The notes beneath the pieces were generated by a model that was not told the origin of the DNA, made no database searches, and saw nothing but the letters and a program-made list of their open reading frames with translations. From Vagococcus teuberi (lineage in GTDB: Bacteria > Bacillota > Bacilli > Lactobacillales > Vagococcaceae): a stretch of DNA of 64,000 nucleotides. Position 1 is the first letter of the stretch. The number at the start of each line of letters is the position of its first letter. Shown here piece by piece: positions 49,434 to 59,526 of this stretch. The stretch covers positions 1,352,501-1,416,500 of the forward strand of contig NZ_CP017267.1 of NCBI RefSeq assembly GCF_001870205.1. Reading direction: 5' to 3'. The translations under genes and the position numbers were made by a program.

Positions 49434-50422
49434 AACTTACTTATGATTTCTTCAATATTTTTTATCATTACTGATACGGTGCCATCAGGATTATTAATAA
49501 ATTCAACCATGTTTGGATCGTTAAACACATCACTTGGGATAGATAATTCAATCCCATTTGCTAATTTAAACTTTTGTTTACTGTATTTTTTTTCATATTT
49601 CACAATATTTTCTGGAATGTCTTCTGTGAATTTGGTTTTCTCAATAATCTCTTGATACTCTTCTTTGGCAGAAATATTGCCTTTAAACACAACATCTGCC
49701 ACTTTTTGTGTGTCAATGATTCCATCAGATTCGATACTTTCAAAAATAGCTTGTTGTGCTTGGCTCATACTGACATATTCTTCTTCGTTGTATCGTTTTG
49801 CGACTTGTTTAACTGCCTTTTTAACAATTTTTAACTTCTCACTAACAGTTGGAAGTGGATCAAGCTGTAGTAATCGTTCTGTAAAGTAGAAGCGTTTCTC
49901 ACCTTCAAACATGTAACGTTTTTCAATCACTCGTGTGGCTAAGTCATTCAAATTAACGATAAAACACTCATCTATTTTCTGGGTTACTGAAGGAAACACT
50001 GTTCGATTTAAAATGATGTTGTTTTGCATCACGTCATCTACATAAGTTACGTGATGAGTGAACTGCGGCTTATAGTTAAATTTAATCACCACTAACGAGT
50101 GATTTTCCTCTAAATCTTGCATATCTAAAAACAACACATCCCCACTTGGTGCATCCTCACTAATAGCTAACACATCAAACATCGATTGCGCAATATCTTG
50201 TGTTGCCTTAATAAAATCTGTTTCCACTTCTTTAATAAAAGGAACAATCTCATTGTCTTCAGACAATATACCATGCTTGTATTCCCCTTTATCAAGTCTT
50301 TTTAAAACAGTTTCCATATACTGACTCACATAAAATTCTCGTAAGTCAAGTTCAGCTTGTGAACAAATCAATTGACCTGAATCTTTATCAATAATGTGCA
50401 AAATCGCTTTATTTATTTCCAT
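49430..50422 (-). CDS. 37-kDa nucleoid-associated protein (NdpA/YejK family)
   Basis: A 330-residue NA37/NdpA-family protein. Recognisable blocks are MEINKAILHIIDKDSGQ, DVLFLDMQDLEENHSLVVIK and the C-terminal FKLANGIELSIPSDVFNDP. E. coli YejK associates with the nucleoid; the Firmicute role is untested. AAAGGAG precedes the ATG. Its stop overlaps the stop of the convergent hydrolase, and there is no terminator between them, so read-through antisense RNA is possible. Confidence 0.88.
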   Translation of the reverse strand: MEINKAILHIIDKDSGQLICSQAELDLREFYVSQYMETVLKRLDKGEYKHGILSEDNEIVPFIKEVETDFIKATQDIAQSMFDVLAISEDAPSGDVLFLDMQDLEENHSLVVIKFNYKPQFTHHVTYVDDVMQNNIILNRTVFPSVTQKIDECFIVNLNDLATRVIEKRYMFEGEKRFYFTERLLQLDPLPTVSEKLKIVKKAVKQVAKRYNEEEYVSMSQAQQAIFESIESDGIIDTQKVADVVFKGNISAKEEYQEIIEKTKFTEDIPENIVKYEKKYSKQKFKLANGIELSIPSDVFNDPNMVEFINNPDGTVSVMIKNIEEIISKF

Positions 50423-50447
50423 GATAATCTCCTTTAAACAAGAAAAA

Positions 50448-50469
50448 GAGAAGGGAATTATTCCTTCTC
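50448..50469 (-). terminator. Terminator overlapping the galU stop codon
   Basis: GAGAAGG and CCTTCTC arms within 50448-50469, with a U tract on the minus strand. The galU stop (50458-50460) lies inside the hairpin. Confidence 0.72.
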
Positions 50470-51387
50470 AGTTTTTTTACTCTCAGTTTTTTTTGTTGTG
50501 ATGCCTTTTTCTTTTTTGATGTCTTCACTCAAATCTAAAATAAGTTGGGCTAAATCATCTTTAATTTGAGGATGTTTCAAACCATATTCAATACTTGTTT
50601 TCATATAGCCAAATTTGTCACCAACATCATAACGAATTCCAGTAAAGTTATGTGCAAATACACGTTGTGTTTTATTTAATGTATCAATCGCATCTGTTAA
50701 TTGGATTTCTCCTCCAGCTCCTGGTTCCTGTTCTTCAAGAACTTGGAAAATTTCTGGTGTTAATAGGTAACGACCGATAATCGCCATATTACTTGGTGCT
50801 TTTTCTACTGGTGGTTTTTCTACAAAGTTTTTGACATTGAACAAGTTTTTAGCTACTTCACCACCTGGGTTAATGATGCCATATTTTGACACATCTTCTT
50901 TTGGCACCTCCATCACAGCAAGTGTCGAAGCATGAGTCGCATCATAGTCATTGATTAATTGTTTTGTTAAAGGAATATCATCTTCCATAATATCATCACC
51001 TAGCATCACGACAAATGGCTCATTGCCTACAAATGATTTTGCTTGCAAGACAGCATGACCTAACCCTAAAGGATGTGATTGACGAATAAAGTGTAAGTTT
51101 AGACCAGTTGTTTCTTCAACAAGCTCTAATAACTCTAATTTACCCTTTTCTTTTAAGTTTGTTTCAAGTTCTAAGTTTGAATCAAAATGATCTTCGATTG
51201 GGCGTTTTGCCTTGCCTGTGACGATTAAAATATCTTCAATCCCTGAAGCAAGTGCTTCTTCTACGATAAATTGAATCGTTGGTTTATCAACAATTGGTAA
51301 CATCTCTTTTGCCATTGCTTTTGTTGCTGGTAAAAAACGCGTTCCTAACCCTGCTGCTGGAATAACAGCCTTTTTAACTTTAACCAT
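50458..51387 (-). CDS. galU: UTP-glucose-1-phosphate uridylyltransferase
   Basis: A 309-residue nucleotidyltransferase making UDP-glucose for wall polymers, glycolipids and the Leloir pathway. N-terminal [20 protein letters not shown] holds the nucleotide-binding and catalytic residues; [19 protein letters not shown] and [10 protein letters not shown] follow. A lysine-rich tail of about 15 residues ends the protein. AAAGGAG precedes the ATG. It lies 15 bases after gpsA. Confidence 0.95.
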   Translation of the reverse strand: MVKVKKAVIPAAGLGTRFLPATKAMAKEMLPIVDKPTIQFIVEEALASGIEDILIVTGKAKRPIEDHFDSNLELETNLKEKGKLELLELVEETTGLNLHFIRQSHPLGLGHAVLQAKSFVGNEPFVVMLGDDIMEDDIPLTKQLINDYDATHASTLAVMEVPKEDVSKYGIINPGGEVAKNLFNVKNFVEKPPVEKAPSNMAIIGRYLLTPEIFQVLEEQEPGAGGEIQLTDAIDTLNKTQRVFAHNFTGIRYDVGDKFGYMKTSIEYGLKHPQIKDDLAQLILDLSEDIKKEKGITTKKTESKKTEKE

Positions 51388-51402
51388 TGTTTACTATCTC
51401 CT

Positions 51403-52413
51403 TTATAATTCCTGCTCAGATTTATGTTCTCTAAGCATAATATTTTTAACTGTTGATGACACATCTTTATCGTTATAAATAACATCATAAATCGCTTCAG
51501 TAATTGGCATTTCAATTTGTCTTTCTTGCGCTAGTTCATATGCCGCTTTTGTTGTATAAACCCCTTCAACAATCATGCCCATATTATCTAGCACATCATC
51601 TAAAGAGTTGCCTTTTCCTAACAAGTATCCTGCTCTAAAGTTACGAGAGTGTTCACTAGCACACGTTACAGCTAAATCACCGACACCACTTAAGCCAATA
51701 AATGTTAAAGGGTTCGCCCCCATTGCCACACCTAATCGACTAATTTCAGCTAATCCACGTGTCATAATAGCCGCACGTGCATTATCGCCATAACCTAACC
51801 CTTTTAAAGCACCAGATCCAAGCGCAATAATATTTTTTAACGCAGCGCCCATCTCGACACCAATCACATCACTGTTGGTATATACTCTAAAATAATCATT
51901 TGAAAATAACTTTTGAACGTATTCAGCAGCTTCCATTGAGCTTGATGCTGCCGTAATTGTTGTCACATCTTTTACAGCCACTTCTTCAGCATGACTTGGC
52001 CCAGACAATACTACAATCGCTTCACGATGACTTGGAGAAATTTCTTCTTCAAGTACTTCAGTAATACGTTTATGTGTGTCTTGCTCTAAGCCTTTACTTG
52101 CATGGATGACAATTGGTTTATTTTGACAAACTTCATTAAATTGTTTCGATACATCTCGCATCGCTTTTGTCGGCACAACAAATAATACAGCATCAGCGTC
52201 TTTAATCGCTTCTTCTAGATTAATTGTTGCCACTAATTCCGTTGGTAACGTTATTTCCTTTAAGTAATGCGTATTTGTGTGCTTCTCATTTATTTCATTT
52301 ATTTGCGTTTCTTTATTTCCCCAAATCGTCACATCATGACCATTTTCTACGAGAACCATAGCTAGAGCTGTGCCCCATGATCCTGCTCCTAAAACAGCAA
52401 TTTTTTGTTTCAT
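51403..52413 (-). CDS. gpsA: Glycerol-3-phosphate dehydrogenase [NAD(P)+]
   Basis: A 336-residue enzyme making sn-glycerol 3-phosphate for phospholipid and teichoic acid synthesis. N-terminal [20 protein letters not shown] is the dinucleotide fold. The catalytic Lys lies in [13 protein letters not shown], and [18 protein letters not shown] is the family signature. AAGGAG lies about 13 bases upstream. Placed after lgt and hprK, a conserved Firmicute neighbourhood. Confidence 0.95.
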   Translation of the reverse strand: MKQKIAVLGAGSWGTALAMVLVENGHDVTIWGNKETQINEINEKHTNTHYLKEITLPTELVATINLEEAIKDADAVLFVVPTKAMRDVSKQFNEVCQNKPIVIHASKGLEQDTHKRITEVLEEEISPSHREAIVVLSGPSHAEEVAVKDVTTITAASSSMEAAEYVQKLFSNDYFRVYTNSDVIGVEMGAALKNIIALGSGALKGLGYGDNARAAIMTRGLAEISRLGVAMGANPLTFIGLSGVGDLAVTCASEHSRNFRAGYLLGKGNSLDDVLDNMGMIVEGVYTTKAAYELAQERQIEMPITEAIYDVIYNDKDVSSTVKNIMLREHKSEQEL

Positions 52414-52472
52414 AAAATTAATTGTCTCCTTAAAAAAACATTAGTAAATCTATTTTATCATATGTTACTAAA

Positions 52473-52514
52473 AGAAGTAAGATAAGAGACGAAAACGCCT
52501 CACATCTTACTTCT
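52473..52514 (-). terminator. Terminator after lgt
   Basis: Eleven-base perfect outer arms (52473-52483, 52504-52514) enclosing a second GAGGCG/CGTCTC-type stem. The minus-strand RNA ends in U-rich sequence. It separates lgt from gpsA. Confidence 0.75.
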
Positions 52515-53332
52515 TATTTAATACTATACGAGCGATTATAGTATGGTAACTCTTTATTACGACGTCGAATTGCTATTAGAATCATTGCTCCAATAAACAA
52601 AACAGCAGATAGTATTTGTGACACTCTCAAGCCACCAAAGAACATCAAACTATCTGTTCTCATTCCTTCGATGAAGAAACGCCCAAATGAATACCATAAA
52701 ACATATGTTAAAGCAATTTCACCTTGCTTAAAGAAATGTTCTTTTCGTCTTAGTAAAATTATAATGATAAACCCTAACACATTCCATGAACTTTCGTATA
52801 GAAACGTTGGTTGTCTATACGCCCCATCAATATACATATTTTCAATAATAAAATTAGGTAGATGAAGTTTCATAAGGAACCCTTTGGTTGTAATTTCTCC
52901 AAAGGCTTCATGATTCATGAAGTTCCCCCATCTCCCGATTGCTTGTGCTAACAACACACTTGGTGCTGCAACATCTAGAAACGTCCATGTATTAATGAAA
53001 TGATGTCGCGTGTAAAAATACAGTACCAGTCCACCGGCAATTAATCCACCATATATTGCGAGCCCACCATTTCGTATCGCAAAAATTTCGATAGGATTCT
53101 GTGAGTAATATTGCCACTCAAATATAACATAGTACAGCCTTGCTCCAATAATCGAAATGGGTAACGCCCATAACATCATATCAATAACATCATCTTCTTT
53201 TAATCCAACTCGAACAGCCTCTTTGGTTGCCAACCATGACACAAGGACTATTCCTGACACGATGATAATCGCATACCACTGAATGCCTATACCAAAAATA
53301 TGAAAAGCTGTCGGATTTATCGCTGCAATCAT
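52514..53332 (-). CDS. lgt: Prolipoprotein diacylglyceryl transferase
   Basis: A 272-residue membrane enzyme with about seven helices that attaches diacylglycerol to the lipobox cysteine of prelipoproteins. The Lgt signature [14 protein letters not shown] is complete, and the N-terminal [13 protein letters not shown] and C-terminal [15 protein letters not shown] match the family. The start overlaps the hprK stop as ATGA (53329-53332), so the two are coupled. Confidence 0.96.
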   Translation of the reverse strand: MIAAINPTAFHIFGIGIQWYAIIIVSGIVLVSWLATKEAVRVGLKEDDVIDMMLWALPISIIGARLYYVIFEWQYYSQNPIEIFAIRNGGLAIYGGLIAGGLVLYFYTRHHFINTWTFLDVAAPSVLLAQAIGRWGNFMNHEAFGEITTKGFLMKLHLPNFIIENMYIDGAYRQPTFLYESSWNVLGFIIIILLRRKEHFFKQGEIALTYVLWYSFGRFFIEGMRTDSLMFFGGLRVSQILSAVLFIGAMILIAIRRRNKELPYYNRSYSIK

Positions 53333-54270
53333 TTATCAAACTCCTTATCACTCTCAGAATTTTCAGCAATTAATTGTGCTAAATTATTTTCAAATTTTTT
53401 CGTCGCATCATACCCCATTGTTTTAGCTCTAAAGTTCATCGCAGCGACTTCAATAATGGTCGCAACGTTACGTCCATTGGAAACTGGAATCGTAATTTTT
53501 GGTACTGGAACATGAGCTAAATCAATTGATTCTGTACCAGAACCTAATCTGTCGAACGTATTGTCGACACTCCAGTCTTGTAAGTTGACAACTAGTGAGA
53601 TATGGGCATGATTTCTCACAGCACTTGCCCCAAACAAATTCATCACATCAATAATACCAACACCACGAATTTCCATTAAATGCTCTAAAATTTTTGGTGA
53701 CTCACCTATGACTGTTCGTTCGTCTTGACGGTAAATATCGACACGATCATCTGCAATCAAGCGATGTCCTTTTTTAATTAACTCAAGACCTGTTTCACTT
53801 TTTCCAATACCACTGCTTCCTTGAATTAATACCCCTAATCCATAGACTTCAACAAGCACGCCATGAATCGACACACGTTCTGCTAATTGACTTTCTAAGA
53901 AATTTGAAATCATCCCAGACAAACGTGAGGTAGAGATTGTTGACTGTATAATCGGTATTTCTTTTTTATTTGCCGCATTAACTAATTCTTCTGGTATACT
54001 CAGACCTCGTGCAATAACAAAACAAGGTGTGTCTTCATTGCATAATTTTTTAAAAATCATTGATTTTTCAGCAGATGTCATTTTTTCTATAAAGGTAATT
54101 TCTTTCATCCCTAGGACTTGGATTCGGTCATATGGATAATAATTAAAGTAGCCTGTCAATTCCAATCCTGGTCTTGATATTTCACTAGAAGTAACAGTAT
54201 GATTTAAAAAATCCTCTCCTGAATAAACATCTAAGTGAAGTTGATTAACAATATCTTTAACTTGAACCAT
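53329..54270 (-). CDS. hprK: HPr kinase/phosphorylase
   Basis: A 313-residue bifunctional enzyme that phosphorylates Ser46 of the PTS protein HPr and reverses this, controlling CcpA-dependent catabolite repression. Walker [10 protein letters not shown], the regions around [11 protein letters not shown] and [16 protein letters not shown], and the C-terminal [19 protein letters not shown] are present. AGGAAGTG precedes the ATG. Upstream partner of lgt in the usual order. It links to the CggR-controlled glycolytic operon through fructose-1,6-bisphosphate (family knowledge). Confidence 0.96.
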   Translation of the reverse strand: MVQVKDIVNQLHLDVYSGEDFLNHTVTSSEISRPGLELTGYFNYYPYDRIQVLGMKEITFIEKMTSAEKSMIFKKLCNEDTPCFVIARGLSIPEELVNAANKKEIPIIQSTISTSRLSGMISNFLESQLAERVSIHGVLVEVYGLGVLIQGSSGIGKSETGLELIKKGHRLIADDRVDIYRQDERTVIGESPKILEHLMEIRGVGIIDVMNLFGASAVRNHAHISLVVNLQDWSVDNTFDRLGSGTESIDLAHVPVPKITIPVSNGRNVATIIEVAAMNFRAKTMGYDATKKFENNLAQLIAENSESDKEFDK

Positions 54271-54357
54271 TTTTTCACTTCCTTACTTTAAATACTCATC
54301 TTATCCATTTTAACATTTAAAGTTACAGGTGACTATCATTTGATACCGTTTTACATT

Positions 54358-54828
54358 TTAAGATGATTTATTTTTTTTGTTAATAAATGGCTCTTCCTCT
54401 ATTTTAACTTTAGCTGCCAATAAAATTTTAGATACCGCTTCATTGATAATAAACCCTATCGCAATCGCTCCTCCCACTAAACAAGCTTGAAACCCATAAT
54501 GTAGTGCTACTTCATAATGTTTCTCAGTTAAATTGTTAAACGTTTTAAATAATAATCCCCCAGGAACTATCGGCATAATTCCTGGCATATTAAAAACCAA
54601 ACTAGAGACGTTTTTCCATTTACTTAGAAGATGAGAAAAAAAGATTAACGATAGTAAGGCAATCAAGGAAGACATCGCCTCACTAAAGGACAATTTTGTA
54701 CAAATATAATAGATGAACCACGTAAGCATCCCCGACAATCCACATAACAGTGTGTAATCTTTTTCTATATTATAAAGAATCGCAATCGCGCATCCGGCGA
54801 CAAAACTAAAAAATAATTTAATCAGCAT
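54358..54828 (-). CDS. ThrE-type exporter, small membrane subunit (YjjB-like)
   Basis: A 156-residue membrane protein with about four or five helices. The block PGIMPIVPGGLLFKTFNNL is the conserved proline-glycine motif shared by YjjB and the C-terminal half of ThrE. With the adjacent YjjP-like protein it makes a split threonine/serine-type exporter; in E. coli YjjPB exports succinate. AAGGAG precedes the ATG. It lies 12 bases after its partner. Confidence 0.85.
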   Translation of the reverse strand: MLIKLFFSFVAGCAIAILYNIEKDYTLLCGLSGMLTWFIYYICTKLSFSEAMSSLIALLSLIFFSHLLSKWKNVSSLVFNMPGIMPIVPGGLLFKTFNNLTEKHYEVALHYGFQACLVGGAIAIGFIINEAVSKILLAAKVKIEEEPFINKKNKSS

Positions 54829-54840
54829 TCAGCCATCTCC

Positions 54841-55602
54841 TTACAACACACTTGAAAAAATAATTGCTACAGGTAACCCTAACATTAATGCCGTACTAAA
54901 AGCATCCATCGACTGAATTATGCCTGTTAAATAATTACCATCCATCATGGCACGAATCGCATTGACAAATGTCGTGCCTGGTAATAATGGCATTATACAA
55001 CTAAATAAAATTGAATACGGCTCTACAACAATATTAAGCTTAACTAAACCAACAATCAAAAAGCAAATAATGGTTGAATAAGACAAAATCGCAAAGATAT
55101 TAATTTTTGTTGTTTCTTTAATTTTTAAATACAACCAGTAACCAATAATACCTAAGAAAAACGTCGTCAAAAAACTCCAATTCAAGCCATTCATAATGAC
55201 ATTCATTCCACCACAAACAAGGGCTGCACTAATGACTCTTATGCGCTTTGGGAAAGAATAAGTTTTATTATTAATCACTCTTAATTCATTTAGAAAAGAT
55301 TGGGTATCTAATTTATTAGCCAAAAAATCATCTAGTACCCTTTCTACTCGAAGTATTTTTTCAAAATTATATCCAGAATGTTCAACTGGAATCATTTTTA
55401 CCGTATTATCGTGACGATTAATAATAACAAAGCTCGTTTCAGCATTAAATGTTGATATTTCATCATTTTCTACGTTTAGATGGTTAATTATTTTTTGTAT
55501 ATTTCCATTTATCATATCACTCGTTGCATTACTCTCTTGTAAAATTTTGCCATAAAGCAGACAGAGTTGCACGATATCATCAAAGTTAGTTTGTGAATCC
55601 AT
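54841..55602 (-). CDS. ThrE-type exporter, large subunit (YjjP-like)
   Basis: A 253-residue protein. A soluble N-terminal domain of about 120 residues (LLYGKILQESNATSDMINGN) precedes about five membrane helices with the block CIMPLLPGTTFVNAIRAMMDGN. This is the N-terminal half of ThrE, seen as YjjP in bacteria with split systems. Substrate may be an amino acid or dicarboxylate; sequence does not decide. AAGGAA precedes the ATG. Confidence 0.85.
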   Translation of the reverse strand: MDSQTNFDDIVQLCLLYGKILQESNATSDMINGNIQKIINHLNVENDEISTFNAETSFVIINRHDNTVKMIPVEHSGYNFEKILRVERVLDDFLANKLDTQSFLNELRVINNKTYSFPKRIRVISAALVCGGMNVIMNGLNWSFLTTFFLGIIGYWLYLKIKETTKINIFAILSYSTIICFLIVGLVKLNIVVEPYSILFSCIMPLLPGTTFVNAIRAMMDGNYLTGIIQSMDAFSTALMLGLPVAIIFSSVL

Positions 55603-55649
55603 GATTCGTTCCTTCTTTCAAACAAGATATCTGTACCACTATAACAAAA

Positions 55650-55682
55650 AAAAATTCCTATTATAAAAATATAATAGGAATA
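55650..55682 (-). terminator. Terminator after the M24-fold protein
   Basis: ATTCCTATTATA (55654-55665) and its complement (55670-55681), with a run of nine Us on the minus strand. Confidence 0.88.
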
Positions 55683-55695
55683 AATAATGATTTTT

Positions 55696-57084
55696 TTATT
55701 TGTTTCGTTTTAATGCCTGCTTTTTATCTAAGAAAAATGGTCGATAATAAGCCACTGTATCTGTCATAGGCAATACATCTTCACTAATATCAATATTTAG
55801 TTGTGTTTTAATAAATTCTCTTCGTTTCATAAAATTATCATACATTTCTGGATAGTTTTCTTTTATCTCTTTTTGTAATTCTTTATTGGCTAATAAAATC
55901 CCACTCTCACAACTTGTCCCAGCATAGCCTGAAAGAGAAGGAATAATATCTGTTTGAAACATCATCCCGCTTTTTAGCCGAATATTGGAGTTAGGATAAA
56001 TTGGTGAAGATAGCCATTCCTCATCCGCAAATAGATGACCTGGATTTAGATGCCATCCGTATGTTTCTTGCGGTAACACTTTTTCTATTACGTCATACAT
56101 TTCTCGACCGGTCATCCCAATTTTTATTGTCTCAAGCCAAGTCGCAATAGCATTAAAATAAGGTTTAGCTAAAGCATCTAAATAATCCTCTTGCCCTTTT
56201 GGAAGTTGACTGGCTTTTTCAACAGCATATCCTGCTCTTGACGTTAGTCCACCTTTATAGCCAACCGTCATTGATACTGGATCACCCAATGTCACTTTTT
56301 TATCTGTTGGATACATGTTTGCTTTGACAAAACGTTCGCCTGTTGCTGTAATGGTCACGACACTTCTTGGCTGACCTTTTTCTTGCATAACATCTCCAAT
56401 TTCCATTTCTGATACATCAACATCAAATTTTTGCAATCCTTTAGACATACTTTGACTAGATAATTGTGCCCAAAATTCATAATGAGCGACTTCATTGCTG
56501 TTATTCGTCACTCTTGCTCCAGTGTCACTATTAATAAAAAGACCTGTTTGGTTCGATAGATTTTTTTCTCCAACAACTTCTTTTAGGCCATCAACTAAAA
56601 AATTAGGTAAATCAAAATAAGTTTTGTCATTACCATATTGACTAGTAAATAATTTCCACCCAACTACACCAACTTGCATATCACTGGTTAGTCCAGCTTC
56701 GTTAAAGTAATTTACAACTGGTTTATCATCATCCATTGGTTGATTTGCTAATGACAAATGCGGCATATGGATTCCCTTAGCTTTAATACGTGATTTAGGT
56801 GCTTTATTTAAATTTTCATTACCTAATATTAAGTAGGCGTCTTTATTTTTATGTAAAACGAGCAATCCTTCTTCAAAACGTGTAACAAAGCCTGTTAAGT
56901 ATTCAAAATTGCCACCATGTTCTAAATCACAATAAATGACTAATGAGTCCAAGTTTTCCTCTATCATTCGACTGATTACTTTTTCAAGACGTTCATTCAT
57001 GGTTTCATCTGTTAGTGCAACTGGTATCAAATTTCTTTCGACGACTAACTCCTCTACAGGTTCCAATGATATAATATCTCGCAT
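55696..57084 (-). CDS. M24/creatinase-fold protein, metal ligands apparently lost
   Basis: A 462-residue protein with the two-domain layout of creatinase and Xaa-Pro aminopeptidase (N-terminal CDLEHGGNFEYLTGFVTR; C-terminal pita-bread fold). The first two metal-binding Asp positions are not found: the strand reads GDPVSMTVGYKGGLTSRAGY, where VDxGxxxxGYxxD is expected. The His (NPGH) and final Glu (CESGILL) remain, and the first Glu region reads FQTDIIP. It is therefore probably not a standard aminopeptidase and may be a metal-independent creatinase-like hydrolase. AGGAGG lies seven bases before the ATG. A single-gene unit. Confidence 0.75.
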   Translation of the reverse strand: MRDIISLEPVEELVVERNLIPVALTDETMNERLEKVISRMIEENLDSLVIYCDLEHGGNFEYLTGFVTRFEEGLLVLHKNKDAYLILGNENLNKAPKSRIKAKGIHMPHLSLANQPMDDDKPVVNYFNEAGLTSDMQVGVVGWKLFTSQYGNDKTYFDLPNFLVDGLKEVVGEKNLSNQTGLFINSDTGARVTNNSNEVAHYEFWAQLSSQSMSKGLQKFDVDVSEMEIGDVMQEKGQPRSVVTITATGERFVKANMYPTDKKVTLGDPVSMTVGYKGGLTSRAGYAVEKASQLPKGQEDYLDALAKPYFNAIATWLETIKIGMTGREMYDVIEKVLPQETYGWHLNPGHLFADEEWLSSPIYPNSNIRLKSGMMFQTDIIPSLSGYAGTSCESGILLANKELQKEIKENYPEMYDNFMKRREFIKTQLNIDISEDVLPMTDTVAYYRPFFLDKKQALKRNK

Positions 57085-57219
57085 AATAAACCTCCTATTT
57101 TCGTATTGTTACTTCATATCATAACATAGTTAAATACTGTAATCATCCTAATAGAATAATAGTTTATATAAGTTTAGAGAAAAATATATGATCATATTTG
57201 GATTTAAAATGACATAATA

Positions 57220-57447
57220 ATCATGACTTAAACGAGTCGACCGGAAAAATTGAACCTAAGACACCCATATAAAAAAACTTAAAAGCGTGTCATACGGATT
57301 CAAATCATTTCACAATATGAGAATAAGGATTTTCTTGATAAACAGCCTTATAAAAATAAAATAACTAAAAAAGATGATAAATGTGAGATTACTCTCACAT
57401 TCATCATCTTACAAATTTCACTCATCAGTCCTATTTGACAAAGAGCC
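57220..57447 (+). mobile_element. Remnant of an ISL3-family insertion sequence
   Basis: The plus strand encodes the tail of an ISL3-type transposase in broken frames: STGKIEPKTPI, a frameshift, then KLKSVSYGFKSFHNMRIRIF and LINSLIKIK before a stop. After a strong hairpin, the sequence ends at 57447 with what reads on the minus strand as GGCTCTTTGTCAAATAGG, like an ISL3-family terminal repeat. The left end and most of the transposase are missing. It fills the gap between the M24-fold gene and the cyclophilin gene. Confidence 0.7.
57371..57410 (-). terminator. Strong hairpin inside the ISL3 remnant
   Basis: Arms AAGATGAT...GTGAGA and TCTCAC...ATCATCTT with a four-base loop and U run on the minus strand. 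It could now end the cyclophilin transcript. Confidence 0.7.
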
Positions 57448-57469
57448 TAAATTAAGTGGACTTAAATTT

Positions 57470-58054
57470 TTATTCTTCTATTAAGACTTCATCAATCGTT
57501 ACGTCGTGCATCGGTCTATCTTGTGAGTCGCGGCTAACACCAGCTATTTCATCTACAACATCCATACCCTCAATTACATGTCCGAATACAGTATGTCTGA
57601 AATCTAACCAAGGTGTACCACCATTATTGTATGCTTCAATAATTTCTTCTGGAAAGCCAGCACCTTCTAATTGAGATAACATATTAGATGGAACGTTTTT
57701 ATTTTGAACGATAAAGAATTGGCTACCATTTGTGTTTGGGCCTGCATTTGCCATTGATAAAGCTCCTCTTAAGTTGAATACATCTTTAGAGAACTCATCT
57801 TCAAATTTTTCACCGTAGATGCTTTCGCCACCCATACCAGTTCCTGTTGGGTCCCCACCTTGAATCATAAAATCAGGAATAACACGATGGAAAATTACAC
57901 CATTATAATATCCTTTTTTACTTAATTCAATAAAGTTCTTAACTGTTTTAGGGGCTTGTTCTGGGAATAAAGCGACTTTGATATCACCTCTATTTGTTTT
58001 AATTGTTGCTGTTACTTTAGCATTTTCTAAATCTAATTGTGGAAATGTTGTCAT
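57470..58054 (-). CDS. ppiB: Peptidyl-prolyl cis-trans isomerase, cyclophilin type
   Basis: A 194-residue cytosolic cyclophilin without signal peptide. The active-site blocks [37 protein letters not shown] and [12 protein letters not shown] contain the catalytic Arg, Phe and Gln residues. The length equals other lactobacillal cytosolic cyclophilins. AGGAGG precedes the ATG. It follows udk by 20 bases, possibly cotranscribed. Confidence 0.93.
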   Translation of the reverse strand: MTTFPQLDLENAKVTATIKTNRGDIKVALFPEQAPKTVKNFIELSKKGYYNGVIFHRVIPDFMIQGGDPTGTGMGGESIYGEKFEDEFSKDVFNLRGALSMANAGPNTNGSQFFIVQNKNVPSNMLSQLEGAGFPEEIIEAYNNGGTPWLDFRHTVFGHVIEGMDVVDEIAGVSRDSQDRPMHDVTIDEVLIEE

Positions 58055-58074
58055 GTTAATTCCTCCTAATATTT

Positions 58075-58707
58075 CTATTTATCAAGTATACTTCTTACTT
58101 TTGTTGTTAACAAGTCAATTGCAACTTGATTTTTTCCGCCTTCTGGAACAATAATATCAGCATATTTTTTTGTTGGTTCAATAAACTGTTGATGCATTGG
58201 TTTAACAACACTTAAGTATTGTCCGATGACTGAATCAAGTGACCGTCCTCTATCATGCATATCACGTTTAATACGACGAATAATACGAATATCGTCTTCT
58301 GTATCAACATAGACTTTAATGTCCATCAAGTCCCTTAAACGTTCATCCTCTAAAATTAAAATACCTTCAAGTATGATAACTTCTTTTGGTTCTTGGTAGA
58401 TTACTTCTTTACTACGAGTATGTGCCTCATAGTCATAAACTGGTTTTTCAATGGCTTTGTATTCCATCAAATCTTTTAAATGTTCGATTAACAACTCAGT
58501 ATCAAAAGCAAATGGATGATCATAGTTAGTATTTAGTCGTTCTTCAAATGACAAATGGCTTTGATCTTTATAGTAAGAATCTTGCTCAAATAATAATATA
58601 GAATGATTTGGTAATGCTTTTAATATTGCACGACTGACACTTGTTTTACCACTTCCAGACCCACCAGTTACACCTATGACAATTGGTCTACCTTTTGTTG
58701 CTGTCAT
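58075..58707 (-). CDS. udk: Uridine kinase
   Basis: A 210-residue kinase phosphorylating uridine and cytidine for pyrimidine salvage. P loop [12 protein letters not shown] lies near residue 13. [18 protein letters not shown], the NYDHPFAFD substrate region and [14 protein letters not shown] match Udk. GGGGGA lies ahead of the ATG. Confidence 0.95.
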   Translation of the reverse strand: MTATKGRPIVIGVTGGSGSGKTSVSRAILKALPNHSILLFEQDSYYKDQSHLSFEERLNTNYDHPFAFDTELLIEHLKDLMEYKAIEKPVYDYEAHTRSKEVIYQEPKEVIILEGILILEDERLRDLMDIKVYVDTEDDIRIIRRIKRDMHDRGRSLDSVIGQYLSVVKPMHQQFIEPTKKYADIIVPEGGKNQVAIDLLTTKVRSILDK

Positions 58708-58884
58708 TAATATCCCCCGCTCGTTTTTTATTCCTTCTTTGATATCCTACTCTATAAGCGAAACGATTTCAACAGAAAGAAAATAATAAAAACAAAATGA
58801 ATTAATTATCATACACTCATTTATATTAAATAGTAATAATTATAATGTTATACTATAATAAAGAAAATGAAAAAGGAGATTATT

Positions 58885-59526
58885 ATGACAACTTTATTTA
58901 ACTTGAAAAATATTTTTTATTCCGTACCAAATCAAACCATCCTCAACAATATCAATCTAACTATTGAAGCTGGAGATTTTATCACAATTAGTGGACCTTC
59001 TGGTAGCGGGAAAAGTACATTACTTAAAATACTTGCGTCAATGATTACTCCAACATCTGGAAGCTTAACCTATAAAGGAGAAACTCTAAAAAAAGAACAG
59101 ATCACAGATTACAGAAAAGAAGTTTCCTATTTTTTTCAACAACCAACACTGTTTGATGAAACCGTTATGGATAATTTAAAGTTTCCTTTTGATATCAGAC
59201 AAGCCGAATTTGATAAATCAAGAGTAACAAAACTGCTTAAGAGATTCAAACTTAACGAATCTTACCTTGATAAAAAGATTGTCGACCTTTCAGGAGGAGA
59301 AAAACAACGAATTGCTTTTGTAAGAAACTTAGTGTTTGAACCTGACGTTTTATTATTAGATGAAGTGACAAGTGCACTTGATGATGAAAATAAAGAAATC
59401 ATTCAACAGTTCATCACAGAAGATTTAAAAGGCAAAACCATTATATGGGTGACTCATGATAATGGCGAATTTAAACTTGGAAAACGTCAGCTAAGTATTG
59501 TTGATGGAATTTTGGAGGAGAAATAG
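58885..59526 (+). CDS. fetA: ABC transporter ATPase, FetA/YbbL-like
   Basis: A 213-residue ABC ATPase. Walker A is GPSGSGKS near residue 34, the signature is LSGGEKQR, Walker B is VLLLDEVTSALD and the switch His is in VTHD. The short length and the YbbM-like partner match E. coli FetAB, proposed to export iron and relieve oxidative stress. The frame is open from an ATG at 58867, but AGGAG is six bases before the ATG at 58885. The stop is followed immediately by the permease ATG. Confidence 0.85.
   Translation: MTTLFNLKNIFYSVPNQTILNNINLTIEAGDFITISGPSGSGKSTLLKILASMITPTSGSLTYKGETLKKEQITDYRKEVSYFFQQPTLFDETVMDNLKFPFDIRQAEFDKSRVTKLLKRFKLNESYLDKKIVDLSGGEKQRIAFVRNLVFEPDVLLLDEVTSALDDENKEIIQQFITEDLKGKTIIWVTHDNGEFKLGKRQLSIVDGILEEK

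Noticed and set aside
58800-58884. A/T palindrome-like sequence upstream of the fetA-like gene as a Fur or MntR box
   Set aside because: Matches to TGATAAT-type half-sites are poor and the region is too AT-rich for them to mean anything.
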